Below, piece by piece: positions 43,130-53,323 of a stretch of DNA of 64,000 nucleotides (position 1 is its first letter; each line of letters opens with the position of its first letter). Location: contig NZ_QYAD01000001.1 in the NCBI RefSeq assembly GCF_016758255.1, positions 248,001-312,000 on the forward strand, read 5' to 3'. Origin of the DNA: Leucobacter chromiireducens subsp. chromiireducens. Lineage in GTDB: Bacteria > Actinomycetota > Actinomycetes > Actinomycetales > Microbacteriaceae. A program made the translations under genes and the position numbers. Below the pieces are notes generated by a model. That model ran no database searches and was not told the DNA's origin. It saw only the letters and a program-made list of their open reading frames with translations.

Positions 43130-44953
43130 TTGCCTGAATCACCCGTCGGACTCGTTGATGCGCCCGAAGTCGCTGATCTTCTTGGTGTTGCCCCGCACGC
43201 TGAAGCTCTTGCTGATTTTCTTTTGAAGTGTGCAACTCCAATGACGGTATCCGTCCAAGGGAGCTGGGGAAGCGGGAAAAGCTCAGTGATGGCGATGGCT
43301 GTGAATCGCGTGCGTGCTCGCGCCGACAGTAGCGTGAAGGTCGTTGAATTCAATACATGGCAATACTCACAGTTCAATCTTGGGGAGCAGCTGGCCGCAA
43401 ACCTTATTCGCAGAATCGCGGACGCTGTCGCACCCCCGGCGGCGTCGCAAGAGCAACTGGATCGAAAGCGGAAGCTAAAACAGCATTTGGGGACGCTGGC
43501 TTTGGCCGGAGCAGATTTTCTGTTTGAGGAGGCCGCAGCCTGGGTGCCGCAAGGGCAGAAGCTGACTTCCTTCTGGAAGAAGTTGAACGAAAGGGCGAAG
43601 CAAGGAAAGCTCCGAGTTGAGCCGGCTGATTGCGTTGAAGCGATCACGGAGCTCCGGGACACCTTCGCAAACCTTGTTGCGGAATCCGGAGAGCGTGTGA
43701 TCGTGCTTATCGATGATCTGGATAGGTTGGAGCCTCGGCGCGCTGTTGAGTTGCTGGAGTCAATCAAGATCTTCCTCGACGTTCCTGGCTGCGTGTTTGT
43801 GCTTGCTGTGGATATTGAGATTGTTGAAGAGGGTGTGAGTGCAAGGTATGGCAGTAGCGGTGACGCATCCAAGGACGCTGCGCGGGGGCGACGCTACTTT
43901 GAGAAGCTAATCCAGGTGCCATTTCACGTCCCGGTGTACGCCTATGACGTCACGGAACTCCTTGAAGCCGGAGTGCGCGCAGCTGGCCTCACTACGGGAG
44001 AGCATGCGAAGTCGTATTTGAGCTTTGCTCGTGAAGTTGGCAGCAGCAACCCTCGAGCGGTCAAGCGGCTGACAAACACCTTGGCTCTGCACAAGTTAGT
44101 TAAGACGGCGGAGTCTCCTGACTCCAGTGTTGGCGATCAGGGCGGTTTAGACCTCTTCGCAATGTTGTGCTTGCAGAGCGCGCATCCTGACGTCGCTGCT
44201 TTTGTGTACCAGTTGCAGTATGAGGGAGCGGGCGCCAAGGAACTTGTGCGGCTGATTGAGCGAGGCGAAGAAGGTGAAGAAGATGACTCTTGGGTGCCGG
44301 AAAACAAGCAAATGGGTGACGGGCGGGTCTGGGCTGAGGCCTGGGGGGCTGCAAAGAACATGTTGTACATGCTCAGGAAGCATTTCTCTGGCGGCGAGGA
44401 TGGAACCATCAACGAGCAGAGGTTTCGGATTGCTTCTGAACAGGCAGCAGACGCCGATGGTCGACCAGGCCAATGGAACCTAATTGCGGACCCTGAGGGG
44501 ATGCGCGAGCGTCTAAGCGAACTGGGGATCAATGGCAGGGATGTCGACTGGGGCTTTGAGTTTGCAGACGCGGCTTCGGAATTTCTTGTGCCAGTGGGGC
44601 AGAGCGGGCGAATGTGGACATTGAACTTCGCGGATCCAGGGCATAGGGGCCCCAAGCGTTTCGGCATGCTCAGTTTCGGCGTCAACAGGATGGGTCTCTC
44701 AATTGAGCGTGTCGCACGAGCCAATGAATCCGAGGAGACATTGCGAGGTCTTGGTGAAAAATGGGCGCGTGAACTCGGGGTGGAGTTCGGCAAGGGGAGT
44801 GAGCTTCCGCGGCTTGAAGTCTCGGCCTCCGATGCCCTCCCGGTGTTCGCTCGTGTGAGGTGGTACGGGCGGGAGCCGTTGCGGCCTGAGGTGCTCGCGA
44901 GGTTCGTGCGGGAACTTGTGGTTGGTTCGGGGGGCGAGGCCACGCCTGTCTGA
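43130..44953 (+). CDS. KAP-family P-loop NTPase
   Basis: This protein of about 607 residues carries the KAP NTPase domain: Walker A GSWGSGKSS (about residues 43-51), the family word FNTWQYSQFN, Walker B VIVLIDDLDRLEP (about 190) and SSNPRAVKRLTNTL as the C-terminal subdomain mark. The pair of membrane helices usual in this family is not obvious. KAP members include PifA, which excludes phage T7, so a defence or signalling role is possible but unproven. The codons are richer in A and T than the neighbours (TTG, GTT, AAA common), a sign of transfer. I choose TTG 43130, nine bases after GGAG; TTG 43115 or 43121 are alternatives. Confidence 0.8.
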   Translation: MPESPVGLVDAPEVADLLGVAPHAEALADFLLKCATPMTVSVQGSWGSGKSSVMAMAVNRVRARADSSVKVVEFNTWQYSQFNLGEQLAANLIRRIADAVAPPAASQEQLDRKRKLKQHLGTLALAGADFLFEEAAAWVPQGQKLTSFWKKLNERAKQGKLRVEPADCVEAITELRDTFANLVAESGERVIVLIDDLDRLEPRRAVELLESIKIFLDVPGCVFVLAVDIEIVEEGVSARYGSSGDASKDAARGRRYFEKLIQVPFHVPVYAYDVTELLEAGVRAAGLTTGEHAKSYLSFAREVGSSNPRAVKRLTNTLALHKLVKTAESPDSSVGDQGGLDLFAMLCLQSAHPDVAAFVYQLQYEGAGAKELVRLIERGEEGEEDDSWVPENKQMGDGRVWAEAWGAAKNMLYMLRKHFSGGEDGTINEQRFRIASEQAADADGRPGQWNLIADPEGMRERLSELGINGRDVDWGFEFADAASEFLVPVGQSGRMWTLNFADPGHRGPKRFGMLSFGVNRMGLSIERVARANESEETLRGLGEKWARELGVEFGKGSELPRLEVSASDALPVFARVRWYGREPLRPEVLARFVRELVVGSGGEATPV

Positions 44954-44973
44954 CCCGTGACCGAATCCTGAAA

Positions 44974-46996
<2,023 letters not shown>

Positions 46997-46998
46997 CC

Positions 46999-47604
46999 AT
47001 GACGAACAAGGAACAGCACACCCCGGGCTCGGACGACGAGTTCACCGGGAGTGAGGTTCCTGCTGCGGGGTCGGAGGCGAATGCCTCCGGCCCCGAGCCG
47101 CAGCAGGAGGACCTCACGGTCGACGACATCCTGAACGCGGAGCAGAGCGATGCCGCTGCGGGCGCGGACGCTGAGGCGGGCGAGGCAGAGAACCCCTACC
47201 TGGAGGATCTCCGCCGGCTCACCGCAGAGTACGCGAACTACCGCAAGCGCACCGAGGCAAATGCCGTGCTCGAGAAGCAGCGAGCCATCGCAGCGGCGGT
47301 GACCCCGCTCCTGTCGGTGCTCGATGACCTTGATCGGGCCGAGCAGCACGGCGATCTGACCGAGGGCAGCGCTTTCGCGACGATCGGGCAGAAGCTGCGC
47401 AGCACACTTGAGCGCTTCGGCCTCTCGAGCTTCGGTGAGAAGGGTGAGCCCTTCGACCCGCAGGTGCACGAGGCCATCGCGCAGGTGCCCGTGCCCGGCA
47501 CCGAGCAGGACACGGTCCTGGACGTAATCGAGCGGGGGTACCGACTCGGCGATGTTGAGCTGCGCCCCGCCAAGGTAGCGGTGGCGGTGGGGGCAGATGG
47601 CTAG
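46999..47604 (+). CDS. grpE: Nucleotide exchange factor GrpE
   Basis: This 201-residue protein releases ADP from DnaK. The first 60 residues are acidic and disordered. The long coiled coil starts near YLEDLRRLTAEYANYRKRTE, and the beta domain carries GEPFDPQVHEAIAQVPVPG and the ending ELRPAKVAVA. The gene starts two bases after dnaK and overlaps dnaJ by 8 bases, which suggests translational coupling through the operon. Confidence 0.96.
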   Translation: MTNKEQHTPGSDDEFTGSEVPAAGSEANASGPEPQQEDLTVDDILNAEQSDAAAGADAEAGEAENPYLEDLRRLTAEYANYRKRTEANAVLEKQRAIAAAVTPLLSVLDDLDRAEQHGDLTEGSAFATIGQKLRSTLERFGLSSFGEKGEPFDPQVHEAIAQVPVPGTEQDTVLDVIERGYRLGDVELRPAKVAVAVGADG

Positions 47605-48547
47605 TCAGGATTGGCTCGATAAGGACTTCTACCAAATCCTTGGTGTCTCGAAGACGGCGAGCGATGCGGAGCTGAAGAAGACCTACCGCAAGCTCGCACG
47701 CACCTATCACCCGGACTCGAATCCGGGCGACGCGGCTGCGGAAGCGAAGTTTAAGGAGATCAGCGAGGCCTACTCGGTGCTCTCCGACGCTGAGCAGCGC
47801 GCCGAGTACGATCAGATTCGCGCCATGGGTGCGGGCGGCGCGCGCTTCACCTCCGGTGGCGGCGCGCAAGGCTTCGAGGACGTCTTCGGCGGCATGTTCG
47901 GCGGCGGCGGGCGTGGCCAGCAGTACGGCTTCCAGCAGGGCGGCGGCCAGGGCTTCGAGGACATCTTTGGGATGTTTGGCGGAGCGCAGCGCGGCCCCCA
48001 GCCGGGACGCGATGTGCAGGCCTCAACGACGCTCGACTTCGAGACTGCCGTGCACGGCAAGACGGTTACTCTCCAGGCGCCGACTGGCACCGTGAAGGTG
48101 AAGATCCCGGCTGGCGTGTCCGACGGGCAGAAGATCAAGGTGCGTGGCAAGGGCGAGCCCAGTCCGAACGGCGGGCAGCCAGGGGACATCATCCTCACGG
48201 TTGCTGTGCGTAAGCACCCCGTCTTCGAGCGCGAGGGCAACAACCTGCGTCTCAAGCTGCCGATCACCTTCTCCGAGGCGGCACTCGGCGCAACGGTCGA
48301 GGTGCCAACGCTGGGCGGCGACCCCGTCAGGCTGAAGGTGCAGCCGGGCACTCCGAGCGGGCGCGTCCTGCGCGTGAAGGGCCGCGGCGTGAAGACCGCC
48401 AAGGCGACGGGCGATCTCCTCGCGGAGGTGCAGGTCGTCGTTCCGAGCCACCTTTCCGCGGAGGCGAAGGCAGCGCTTGAAGCCTTCCGTGATGTTGAAT
48501 CGGATGAAAACCCGCGCGAGGATCTCCTCGCACGTGCACGCAGCTAG
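47597..48547 (+). CDS. dnaJ: DnaJ/CbpA-type co-chaperone without zinc finger
   Basis: This 316-residue J-protein has its J-domain at residues 8-75 with the HPD motif in TYHPDSNPGD. A Gly/Phe-rich region follows (82-135). The C-terminal substrate-binding beta domains carry TVKVKIPAGVSDGQKIKVRGKGEPSP and LPITFSEAALGATVEVPTL in their expected order. The four CxxCxGxG zinc repeats of class I DnaJ are absent, so this is a class II protein, as is common for the J-protein of hspR operons. It overlaps grpE by 8 bases and is followed by a hairpin. Confidence 0.94.
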   Translation: MASQDWLDKDFYQILGVSKTASDAELKKTYRKLARTYHPDSNPGDAAAEAKFKEISEAYSVLSDAEQRAEYDQIRAMGAGGARFTSGGGAQGFEDVFGGMFGGGGRGQQYGFQQGGGQGFEDIFGMFGGAQRGPQPGRDVQASTTLDFETAVHGKTVTLQAPTGTVKVKIPAGVSDGQKIKVRGKGEPSPNGGQPGDIILTVAVRKHPVFEREGNNLRLKLPITFSEAALGATVEVPTLGGDPVRLKVQPGTPSGRVLRVKGRGVKTAKATGDLLAEVQVVVPSHLSAEAKAALEAFRDVESDENPREDLLARARS

Positions 48548-48553
48548 CGTGCC

Positions 48554-48580
48554 GGGCCGGCCGCCACGTGCGGCCGGCCC
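48554..48580 (+). terminator. Hairpin between dnaJ and hspR
   Basis: A perfect 11 bp stem GGGCCGGCCGC closes a CACGT loop seven bases after the dnaJ stop. It lies inside the operon, so it may partly stop transcription or protect upstream mRNA and keep HspR lower than the chaperones. Confidence 0.7.
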
Positions 48581-48614
48581 ACTCACACCACCCGGGACGA
48601 GAGGACAGCACATC

Positions 48615-49037
48615 ATGGCGACACCCCAGATGGATCGCTTCACGCCCGTTTTTGCGATTGCGGCAGCAGCGGAGCTCGCCGAGATGCATCCCCAGACGCT
48701 GCGGCAGTACGACCGCATCGGACTGGTTTCTCCCCAGCGCACGCGCGGGAACACTCGCCGCTACTCGCTGCACGACGTCTCCCGGCTGCGCGAGGTGGCA
48801 CGGCTGTCGGCCGAGGGCCTGAGCCTTGAGGGCATCCGCCGCGTGTTGCAGCTCGAGGACCGCGTGGAGCAGTTGCAGCACCAAGTGCGCGAACTTGAAC
48901 GGGCGCTCTCTGAGGAGCGCATGCAGCGACCCGATCGGCGCGTGTTCGCTGCGGGCGGCGCGGGCGGCGAAGTGGTGACCCTCCGCCGGGGCACCCGTGT
49001 GCGCCGCAACGCGGAAGTGGTTGTGTGGAAGCCCTAA
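48615..49037 (+). CDS. hspR: Heat-shock repressor HspR (MerR family)
   Basis: This 140-residue repressor has the MerR-type winged helix at residues 10-80: FAIAAAAELAEMHPQTLRQYDRIGL, in which HPQTLRQYDRIGL is the recognition part, then TRGNTRRYSLHDVSRL. A coiled coil (LEDRVEQLQHQVRELERAL) mediates dimerisation. It binds the HAIR elements found upstream of dnaK and clpB in this window, closing a feedback loop. GAGAGGA lies about ten bases before the ATG. Its end overlaps the next gene by 13 bases. Confidence 0.95.
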   Translation: MATPQMDRFTPVFAIAAAAELAEMHPQTLRQYDRIGLVSPQRTRGNTRRYSLHDVSRLREVARLSAEGLSLEGIRRVLQLEDRVEQLQHQVRELERALSEERMQRPDRRVFAAGGAGGEVVTLRRGTRVRRNAEVVVWKP

Positions 49038-50245
49038 CCGGGGCCGCAGACTTCTTCGCCCGGCTCTCGCGGGAGCCCGACTTTGACGCGGAGGAGCTGC
49101 AGGCGCACGACGCGACCGACGAGCTGCTACTCAGCACAGCAGCGGACGAGATCCGCGCGCTGCAGCCGGGTGAGCTCGTGGTGATCGGTGACCGCCACGG
49201 CGCGCTCACGCTCGGCGCGGCCGAGCTGCTCGGCGCCCGCGGAATTCGAGTGTTCCAGGACCCGGTGCTCGGCGAGCGCGCGCTGCACCGCAACGCAGAG
49301 CGGCTGGGGATCCCGGCCGGCGCTGATGGTGCGTTCGCCTCGCACCCGCTTGATGCGTCGTTGCTCGCTGGGGCACGGCTGGTGCTCGTGCAGTTGCCGC
49401 GCGGGCTTGACGCGCTTGACGAGATCGCGTGGTCCATCGCGGCCTGGGCTCACCCCGAGGTGCACGTGTTCGCTGGCGGCCGTGTGAAACACATGACCCT
49501 CGCAATGAACGAAGTACTCGGCCGACGCTTCGCCGAGGTGTCCGCGGGCCTCGCCCGACGGAAGTCTCGGGTGCTCACTGCGCGCGCGCCGCTCGCCCCC
49601 GACGCGCTCGGCTCGGCGCCGTTCCCACGGTTCGGAGAAGACGCAGATCTTGCGTTCCCCGTCGCGGCCTTCGGCGCAACGTTCGGCGGCCCCACGCTCG
49701 ACCACGGGAGCCGTCTGCTGCTCTCAGGTCTCGGCAACGTGTCACCCGGCGTGCGGCGCATCGTCGATCTCGGCTGTGGCAACGGTGTGCTCGGGGTCTC
49801 GGCCGCCCGCGCGTGGCCGGCCGCCCACGTCATCGCGACCGACCAGTCGGCCGCGGCGCAGCGCGCCACCACACTCACCGCAGATCGCGCGGGTGTGCTC
49901 GCCACGGGCTGCGCGCACGGCGCAGACACTGACCCCGCCGGCCTCTGCGTACATCGCGCGGACGCGCTCGAGGCGGTGCCCGATGGCTGGGCGGAACTGA
50001 TCCTGCTCAATCCGCCGTTTCACACCGGCGCGACAGTGCACGCCGGCGTGGCACACCGGCTCATCGCGGCCTGCACGCGCGCGCTCGCGCCGGGTGGCGA
50101 GCTGCGCATCGTGTTCAACTCGCACCTGCGCTATCGCACGCTCGTTGAGCGCGCAATTGGTCCGGCCACGCAGATCGCGCGGGATCGAACGTTTACGGTT
50201 CTGTCTGCTCGTGCGCCCGCGCTTGGATCAGGTCGCGCGCGGTAA
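49025..50245 (+). CDS. Class I SAM-dependent rRNA methyltransferase (RlmG/RsmC-like)
   Basis: This 406-residue protein has the double-domain layout of RsmC/RlmG guanine-N2 methyltransferases. An N-terminal pseudo-methyltransferase half spans about residues 1-190. The catalytic half has SAM motif IVDLGCGNGVLGVSAA (about residue 243) and the active-site NPPFHTG (about 338). The start GTG 49025 lies inside hspR, preceded by GGAAG, so it may be coupled to the heat-shock operon. Its last 53 bases overlap the opposite XRE gene. The exact rRNA target is not determined. Confidence 0.85.
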   Translation: MEALTGAADFFARLSREPDFDAEELQAHDATDELLLSTAADEIRALQPGELVVIGDRHGALTLGAAELLGARGIRVFQDPVLGERALHRNAERLGIPAGADGAFASHPLDASLLAGARLVLVQLPRGLDALDEIAWSIAAWAHPEVHVFAGGRVKHMTLAMNEVLGRRFAEVSAGLARRKSRVLTARAPLAPDALGSAPFPRFGEDADLAFPVAAFGATFGGPTLDHGSRLLLSGLGNVSPGVRRIVDLGCGNGVLGVSAARAWPAAHVIATDQSAAAQRATTLTADRAGVLATGCAHGADTDPAGLCVHRADALEAVPDGWAELILLNPPFHTGATVHAGVAHRLIAACTRALAPGGELRIVFNSHLRYRTLVERAIGPATQIARDRTFTVLSARAPALGSGRAR

Positions 50246-50501
50246 GCCGGTGCGATCGACTCCCGTAGTCGTCGGGGGTCACACCGGTGATCAGACTGCC
50301 TGGTTCAACACTCAGGGCAGTGGCGGGACGCACGAGCGTCTCAACGGTGGGGCTGGAGACCCCACGCTCGATCTTGCCGATAGTGGTCCAATTAATTTCG
50401 GAGAGTTCGCCCAAATCTTCCTGCGAAATGCCGAGCTCCAGGCGGACCGCGCGAATCTGCTTGCCGATCTTGGCGGCTGCGGGCGAGTGGATCCTGGACA
50501 C
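50193..50501 (-). CDS. Small XRE-family helix-turn-helix protein
   Basis: This 102-residue protein contains a Cro/C1-type domain at residues 12-68, with IRAVRLELGISQEDLGELSEI and the recognition part NWTTIGKIERG. The tail is short and charged, with no extra domain. Start GTG 50501; CACGCT lies six bases upstream, close to the leaderless pattern, while GGAAAGG is only one base away. It overlaps the opposite methyltransferase gene by 53 bases. Target unknown; no toxin partner is adjacent. Confidence 0.82.
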   Translation of the reverse strand: MSRIHSPAAAKIGKQIRAVRLELGISQEDLGELSEINWTTIGKIERGVSSPTVETLVRPATALSVEPGSLITGVTPDDYGSRSHRLTARDLIQARAHEQTEP

Positions 50502-50662
50502 CTTTCCAGCGTGGACTCATCAGGCATTCATCACCAGAGCGTCAACGCATAGTGAAAAAAGGCCGCATCGCGGTGATGTGGTGCATGCCTGCTTTTCGGG
50601 CGTCACGCTGGGCACAATGTGCATCGCGCCTCGGGCACACAGAGCAATAGTCTGGACCCCCT

Positions 50663-51913
50663 ATGACGAATCCGACGCGCACCCTGCTCACGCGGATGGC
50701 ACCGAGCATCTACGGTCCCACCATCCTCTTCACGCTGGGCCAGAACGCGCTCATGCCGCTCATCCCCGTAATCGCGGTGGGGATGGGCGCGAGCCTCGCG
50801 CTGTCCGGGGTCGTCGCGTCGGCGCTCGTTGTCGGCCAGCTGCTCGGCAACCTCCCGGCCGGGTGGGTGGTGTCGCGCGCGGGAGAGCGCATCGCGATGC
50901 TTCTTGCGAGTGGGGTGGCGCTGCTTGGGGCCCTGGGGGTGGCGCTCGCACCCACTCCTGGGCTGCTCGGCATCGCCGTGCTGGTGATCGGCTTCGCCGC
51001 GGCCACATTCGGGCTCGCGCGGCACTCCTTTATGACGACGCGCGTGCCGGTGACCTTCCGCGCCCGGGCACTCTCGCTTATTGGTGGGTCGCATCGGCTC
51101 GGTCGCTTCGCCGGGCCATTCCTCGCGGCGGCGCTCCTCAGCCTCACCGGTTCCGCTACCGCGCCGGTGTGGGCGTTCGTCGTGTGCCTTGCGCTCGTTG
51201 CCGCGCTCGTGTGGTTCGCGCCCGATCCCGAGCGGGTGCTCCCGGCCGCACCCGCTCCTTCCCCCGCGGCTGGGGTCGCCGCCGCGCCCACCAGCGTCCG
51301 CGCCGCGATTCGCGGGCACAGTGCGCCGCTCCTGCGCGTCGGCGGCTCTGCGGCAGTGCTCTCAGGCCTTCGCACAGTGAAGGATGTGCTGCTGCCGCTC
51401 TGGGGTGTCTCGATTGGCCTCGACGCCTCGGCGGTGGCCCTAGTCATGGGAATCTGCGGCACGGTCGACTTCGCACTCTTCTACCTGAGCGGCCAGGTGA
51501 TGGACCGCTTCGGGCGGCTCTGGGCCGCGCTCCCCGCCACGATTGGCATGGCCGTTGCGTTCGTCACCCTCTCATTTACGCACGAACTGCCGAACGCCGC
51601 GGCGTGGCTGATCGGCTGCGCCGTGGTGATTGGCCTCGGCAACGGCCTCTCGAGCGGGATCGTGCTGACGCTTGGCGCGGACCTCGCGCCGCAGGCACAC
51701 CCCGCCCCATTCCTCTCTGCCTGGCGCACGCTCGTCGATCTCGGCGGCGCGGCCGCCCCGCTCGCCATCTCTGCGCTGGCAGCCACCTCGCTTCCGCTCG
51801 CGGCCGGAGCAGTGGGCGCACTCGCGGTGCTCGGCGCCGCCGGCTTTGCGCGCTGGGTGCCCCGGTACATCCCCCGCGCGCGGCCCGGCACCGAGCCGAA
51901 ACGGCCGCACTGA
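50663..51913 (+). CDS. MFS transporter (drug-efflux-like)
   Basis: This 416-residue protein has 12 hydrophobic segments with a long Pro/Ala linker between halves (about residues 195-215). Loop 2-3 has the AGWVVSRAGERIAMLL variant of the MFS motif A. Substrate unknown; the DHA1-like arrangement suggests efflux. ATG 50663 has no ribosome-binding site; TAGTCT lies nine bases upstream, so the leader is very short or absent. It is divergent from the XRE gene across 161 bases with no other clear signal. Confidence 0.82.
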   Translation: MTNPTRTLLTRMAPSIYGPTILFTLGQNALMPLIPVIAVGMGASLALSGVVASALVVGQLLGNLPAGWVVSRAGERIAMLLASGVALLGALGVALAPTPGLLGIAVLVIGFAAATFGLARHSFMTTRVPVTFRARALSLIGGSHRLGRFAGPFLAAALLSLTGSATAPVWAFVVCLALVAALVWFAPDPERVLPAAPAPSPAAGVAAAPTSVRAAIRGHSAPLLRVGGSAAVLSGLRTVKDVLLPLWGVSIGLDASAVALVMGICGTVDFALFYLSGQVMDRFGRLWAALPATIGMAVAFVTLSFTHELPNAAAWLIGCAVVIGLGNGLSSGIVLTLGADLAPQAHPAPFLSAWRTLVDLGGAAAPLAISALAATSLPLAAGAVGALAVLGAAGFARWVPRYIPRARPGTEPKRPH

Positions 51914-51969
51914 TTCGGCGCATCGATCCCGCGCCGCGTAGCTCCCAGGGGTGAGCTACGGCGCCGAAT
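51913..51969 (+). terminator. Nested hairpin after the MFS gene
   Basis: The outer arms ATTCGGCGC/GCGCCGAAT enclose an inner CGTAGCTC/GAGCTACG stem with an 8-base loop. It begins at the stop codon of the MFS gene. Confidence 0.75.
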
Positions 51970-52133
51970 GCGCGCACTGACGTAGCACCTGGGTACCGAC
52001 TTCACTCACTTCAGTGCCAGAGAAGCGCCAGAACGGCCGTTCCGGGGCGACTTCGCCCAGCGGGTTGCCTAAACTTGAGCGTGTTCGCCCACCGGCGTTC
52101 ATCCTCTCCCCGACCGAAGGACTCCCGCACACC

Positions 52134-53321
52134 GTGAGCACCACTGAGCGTCCGGCCCCGCTTCGCATCCTGATCGGCTGCGACACCTTCCTCCCCGACG
52201 TGAACGGCGCAGCCCGTTTCGCTGAGCGCCTTGCCGCTGGCCTCGTCCGCCGGGGCGATGAGGTGCACGTGGTCGCGCCGTCCGTGGGCCACAGCAACAC
52301 GGGGAGCTTCCTGGAGACCATCGAGGGCGAGCAGATGACCGTGCACCGCTGGGCCAGCTGGCGTTGGTACCCGCACGACTGGCTGCGCTTCGTGTTGCCG
52401 TGGCGCGCCCGCGGCTACGCCCGCAAGCTGCTCGACCGCGTGCGCCCCGATGTGATCCACATCCAGTCGCACATCGTGATCGGCCGCGCCCTCGCGAAGG
52501 AGGGGGCAAAGCGCGGCATTCGCATCGTGGCGACCAACCACGTGATGCCCGAGAACGTGCTCGATTTCACTCTCTTGCCCGAGCGGGCGAAGCGCCTCTT
52601 CGTGCGCTGGGGATGGCGCGACGCCGACCGCGTGCTGCGGCATGCGGCCGAGGTGACCACGCCCACGCGCCGCGCCGCCGACTTCCTCGAGCGCAACACG
52701 CACCGCCGCGGGGTGCTGCCGGTGAGCTGCGGCCTGCGCGCTACGGACTACACCGCCGACCTCTCACCGCGCACCGAACACAAGCTCGTGTTCGTCGGCC
52801 GCGTGACCCTCGAGAAGGAGATCGACGTGATTTTGCGCGCGATCCCGCTCATGGATCCCGAACTGCGGGTGAGCTTCACGATTGTGGGCGACGGCGATCA
52901 GCGCAAGAACCTCGAGAAGCTCGCGGGCGAGCTCGGCATCCGGGATCGTGTGCACTTCACTGGCCGCGTGACGGACGCTGAACTGCGCGCCCACCTCACC
53001 GAGGCGAGCGTGTTCGTCATCGCCTCGATCGCCGAGCTGCAGTCGATCGCCACGATGGAGGCGATGGCCTCCGGGCTGCCGATCGTGGCTGCCGACGCGA
53101 TGGCCCTGCCGCACCTCGTGCACGAGGGCGAGAACGGCTACCTGTTCCAGCCCGGCTACGACCGTGAGCTCGCGGAACGCGTCGAGAAGATCCTGCGCCT
53201 CTCGCCCGAGGACTACCGAAAGATGCAGGAAGCCTCGCTCGAGGCGGTTCAGGTGCACGACATCGACCGTACGCTCGACACTTTTGAGGCGCTGTACCGC
53301 GGCGAGACCCCCGCGAGCTGA
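52134..53321 (+). CDS. GT4-family glycosyltransferase, first of a pair
   Basis: This 395-residue GT-B retaining glycosyltransferase has an N-terminal domain opening RILIGCDTFLPDVNGAARFA (key part DTFLPDVNGAA). The C-terminal nucleotide-sugar domain has KLVFVGRVTLEKEIDVI and the E-x7-E motif SIAELQSIATMEAMASGLPIVA (shortened: AELQSIATMEAMASG). It resembles actinobacterial mannosyltransferases that act on lipids or wall glycans; donor and acceptor are not determinable. GTG 52134 follows GAAGGA at a long 13-base spacing. A TAAACT -10-like word is at 52070-52075. The second glycosyltransferase follows after two bases. Confidence 0.87.
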   Translation: MSTTERPAPLRILIGCDTFLPDVNGAARFAERLAAGLVRRGDEVHVVAPSVGHSNTGSFLETIEGEQMTVHRWASWRWYPHDWLRFVLPWRARGYARKLLDRVRPDVIHIQSHIVIGRALAKEGAKRGIRIVATNHVMPENVLDFTLLPERAKRLFVRWGWRDADRVLRHAAEVTTPTRRAADFLERNTHRRGVLPVSCGLRATDYTADLSPRTEHKLVFVGRVTLEKEIDVILRAIPLMDPELRVSFTIVGDGDQRKNLEKLAGELGIRDRVHFTGRVTDAELRAHLTEASVFVIASIAELQSIATMEAMASGLPIVAADAMALPHLVHEGENGYLFQPGYDRELAERVEKILRLSPEDYRKMQEASLEAVQVHDIDRTLDTFEALYRGETPAS

Positions 53322-53323
53322 TC

